Shown here: piece after piece, positions 5,771 to 6,433 of the stretch
Layout of the letters: the number at the start of each line of letters is the position of its first letter
Position numbering within the stretch: the stretch's first letter is position 1
Assembly: GCA_016841005.1 (NCBI GenBank)
Contig: JAEORG010000108.1
Span: 1 to 6,433, forward strand
From: Candidatus Thorarchaeota archaeon
GTDB taxonomy: Archaea; Asgardarchaeota; Thorarchaeia; Thorarchaeales; Thorarchaeaceae
Length of the DNA: 6,433 nt
Reading direction: 5' to 3'
Notes under the pieces: model-generated
Databases searched by the model: none
What the model saw: the letters and a program-made list of their open reading frames with translations, nothing else
What the model was told of the DNA's origin: nothing
Translations under genes and position numbers: made by a program

Positions 5771-5844
5771 AATTTGCATATTGCGCTGATGCGGGTTACT
5801 ATTGTGACTTCGAGAATTCTCGAAGTCGAACTTCAATGCAAATT
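5771..5844. repeat. Nested inverted repeats after the nucleoside hydrolase gene
   Basis: An outer pair AATTTGCAT (5771-5779) and ATGCAAATT (5836-5844) encloses a perfect 22-bp palindrome (5806-5827) whose left half is GACTTCGAGAA. GAAGTC also occurs at 5763-5768 and ACTTC at 5830-5834, so alternative pairings exist. No T-run follows, which argues against a simple terminator. It lies between the stop at 5738 and a TATA-like box at 5856. It could be a regulator binding site, an mRNA 3' structure or a small mobile-element remnant; no flanking target duplication is evident. Confidence 0.6.
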
Positions 5845-5855
5845 GAATAGAACAA

Positions 5856-5862
5856 TTATATA
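5856..5862 (+). promoter_or_regulatory. TATA box for the DUF998 gene
   Basis: TTATATA lies 68 bases before the ATG at 5931. A start about 25 bases downstream would fall near 5884, at the left arm of the palindrome 5879-5909, giving a leader of about 45 bases with GTGAT at 5922-5926. Confidence 0.5.
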
Positions 5863-5878
5863 CCAAATAATTCACCAC

Positions 5879-5909
5879 ATTTGATACCTTGAATTTCAAG
5901 GTATTAAAT
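5879..5909. promoter_or_regulatory. 31-bp near-perfect palindrome at the predicted transcription start of the DUF998 gene (operator candidate)
   Basis: Arms ATTTGATACCTTGAA (5879-5893) and TTCAAGGTATTAAAT (5895-5909) are complementary at 14 of 15 positions around one central T; the inner 10 pairs are perfect and the one mismatch is G/T. The site begins 17 bases after the TATA-like box, so it covers the expected start point, the classical position for an archaeal repressor that blocks RNA polymerase. As RNA it would be a strong 5' leader hairpin. Confidence 0.6.
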
Positions 5910-5930
5910 CAGGATTAAATTGTGATTATC

Positions 5931-6433
5931 ATGGAATATAAGAATGAAAATATAGCGGGAATAATCCTACTATTCTCAGTGTTAACATGGTATTTTGTTG
6001 AATTGATCTTATCATATCTCGAGCCTGGATACAGCTTTTCAACTAATTTCATCAGTGAACTCGGATCCCCAGGTGCTACTAATGCTCTAATATTCAATAC
6101 TACAGTAACATTGTTGGGACTTAGCGTATTAGCCGCAGGTTATCTTCTCTATCGCGCTTCAGCATCGGAAACAATCTTCCCCAATAGGCTGTTCGCAATA
6201 CTAGTGATGCTTTTAGGCATCTGTTTCATTGGAGGAGCACTTGGACCAATGCACGCTTATCCAGATTACCTTCCATTACCTTTCCATACGATCTTTGGAG
6301 ACATAGCACAAGCTGTTATGATAACAGCAATACTCGTTTCCGTCAAAATAACGAAACCCCCCTTATCGTACGTCCTATTAATTCTGGCAGTAATTTCGTT
6401 TGTGACCCAAATAATCACTCTTTCAGCAATGGA
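5931..6433 (+). CDS. DUF998-family integral membrane protein, N-terminal part
   Basis: The frame is open from ATG 5931 to the right edge: 167 complete codons and no stop, so the C-terminus is missing. GTGAT (5922-5926) stands 4 bases before the ATG. Hydrophobic helices lie at about 8-30, 53-74, 87-106, 122-138 and 145-165. The loop after helix 1, STNFISELGSPGATNALIFNTT (37-58), matches the 'S.LG.......FN' block typical of DUF998 proteins. A second polar block, GPMHAYPDYLPLPFHTIFGD (105-124), with H108 and H119, follows helix 3, as in that family. Members are multi-helix membrane proteins of unknown function, widespread in archaea and bacteria. The upstream region is unusual: its promoter appears to be flanked and overlapped by strong palindromes, so expression is probably controlled. 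Confidence 0.85.
   Translation, partial: MEYKNENIAGIILLFSVLTWYFVELILSYLEPGYSFSTNFISELGSPGATNALIFNTTVTLLGLSVLAAGYLLYRASASETIFPNRLFAILVMLLGICFIGGALGPMHAYPDYLPLPFHTIFGDIAQAVMITAILVSVKITKPPLSYVLLILAVISFVTQIITLSAM

Noticed and set aside
5806..5827. Intrinsic terminator for the nucleoside hydrolase gene
   Set aside because: The palindrome is strong, but no T-tract follows it, and archaeal termination relies mainly on T-rich runs, so I list it only as an inverted repeat.
5915..6097. Minus-strand 60-codon frame
   Set aside because: Antisense to the DUF998 gene, whose membrane helices and family blocks are clear on the plus strand.

Overview
The window looks archaeal, and most like an Asgard-type archaeon (Thorarchaeia/Heimdallarchaeia-like); that is my inference from protein style, not a database result. 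The grounds are: TATA-box-like AT-rich elements upstream of genes; ribosome binding sites of the GTGAT/GGTGAT/GAGGTG kind, matching the archaeal 16S tail; frequent GTG/TTG starts; a secreted NosD-like beta-helix protein of a style common in Asgard and some euryarchaeal genomes; and a surface enzyme held by a C-terminal membrane segment. No rRNA, tRNA, CRISPR array, transposase or phage structural gene was seen.

Layout. 1-451 (minus) is the N-terminal part of a secreted right-handed beta-helix protein that runs off the left edge. 452-700 is a divergent intergenic region rich in inverted repeats. 701-907 and 959-1279 (plus) are two small cysteine-motif proteins, one probably soluble and one with two membrane segments. 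4455-1307 (minus) is a likely co-directional gene group in transcription order: an MFS transporter, two tandem Nudix hydrolase paralogues, and an ICMT/PEMT-like membrane methyltransferase. 4456-4616 is the divergent promoter region shared with 4617-5738 (plus), a membrane-anchored extracellular nucleoside-hydrolase-family protein with an altered metal motif. 5739-5930 holds two strong palindromes on either side of a TATA-like box, followed by the start of a DUF998 membrane protein (5931 to the right edge).

How the genes may work together. The nucleoside hydrolase would act outside the cell on nucleoside-like compounds. The divergently transcribed MFS protein could move a small molecule across the membrane, and the two Nudix enzymes would hydrolyse nucleoside-diphosphate-linked compounds inside. 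A nucleoside/nucleotide salvage or sanitation neighbourhood is therefore possible, but only gene adjacency supports it. No recognisable defence or otherwise clearly new system is visible. The most unusual signals are the palindromes around 5771-5909, the altered active-site motif of the nucleoside hydrolase, the diverged Nudix pair and the two small cysteine-rich proteins.
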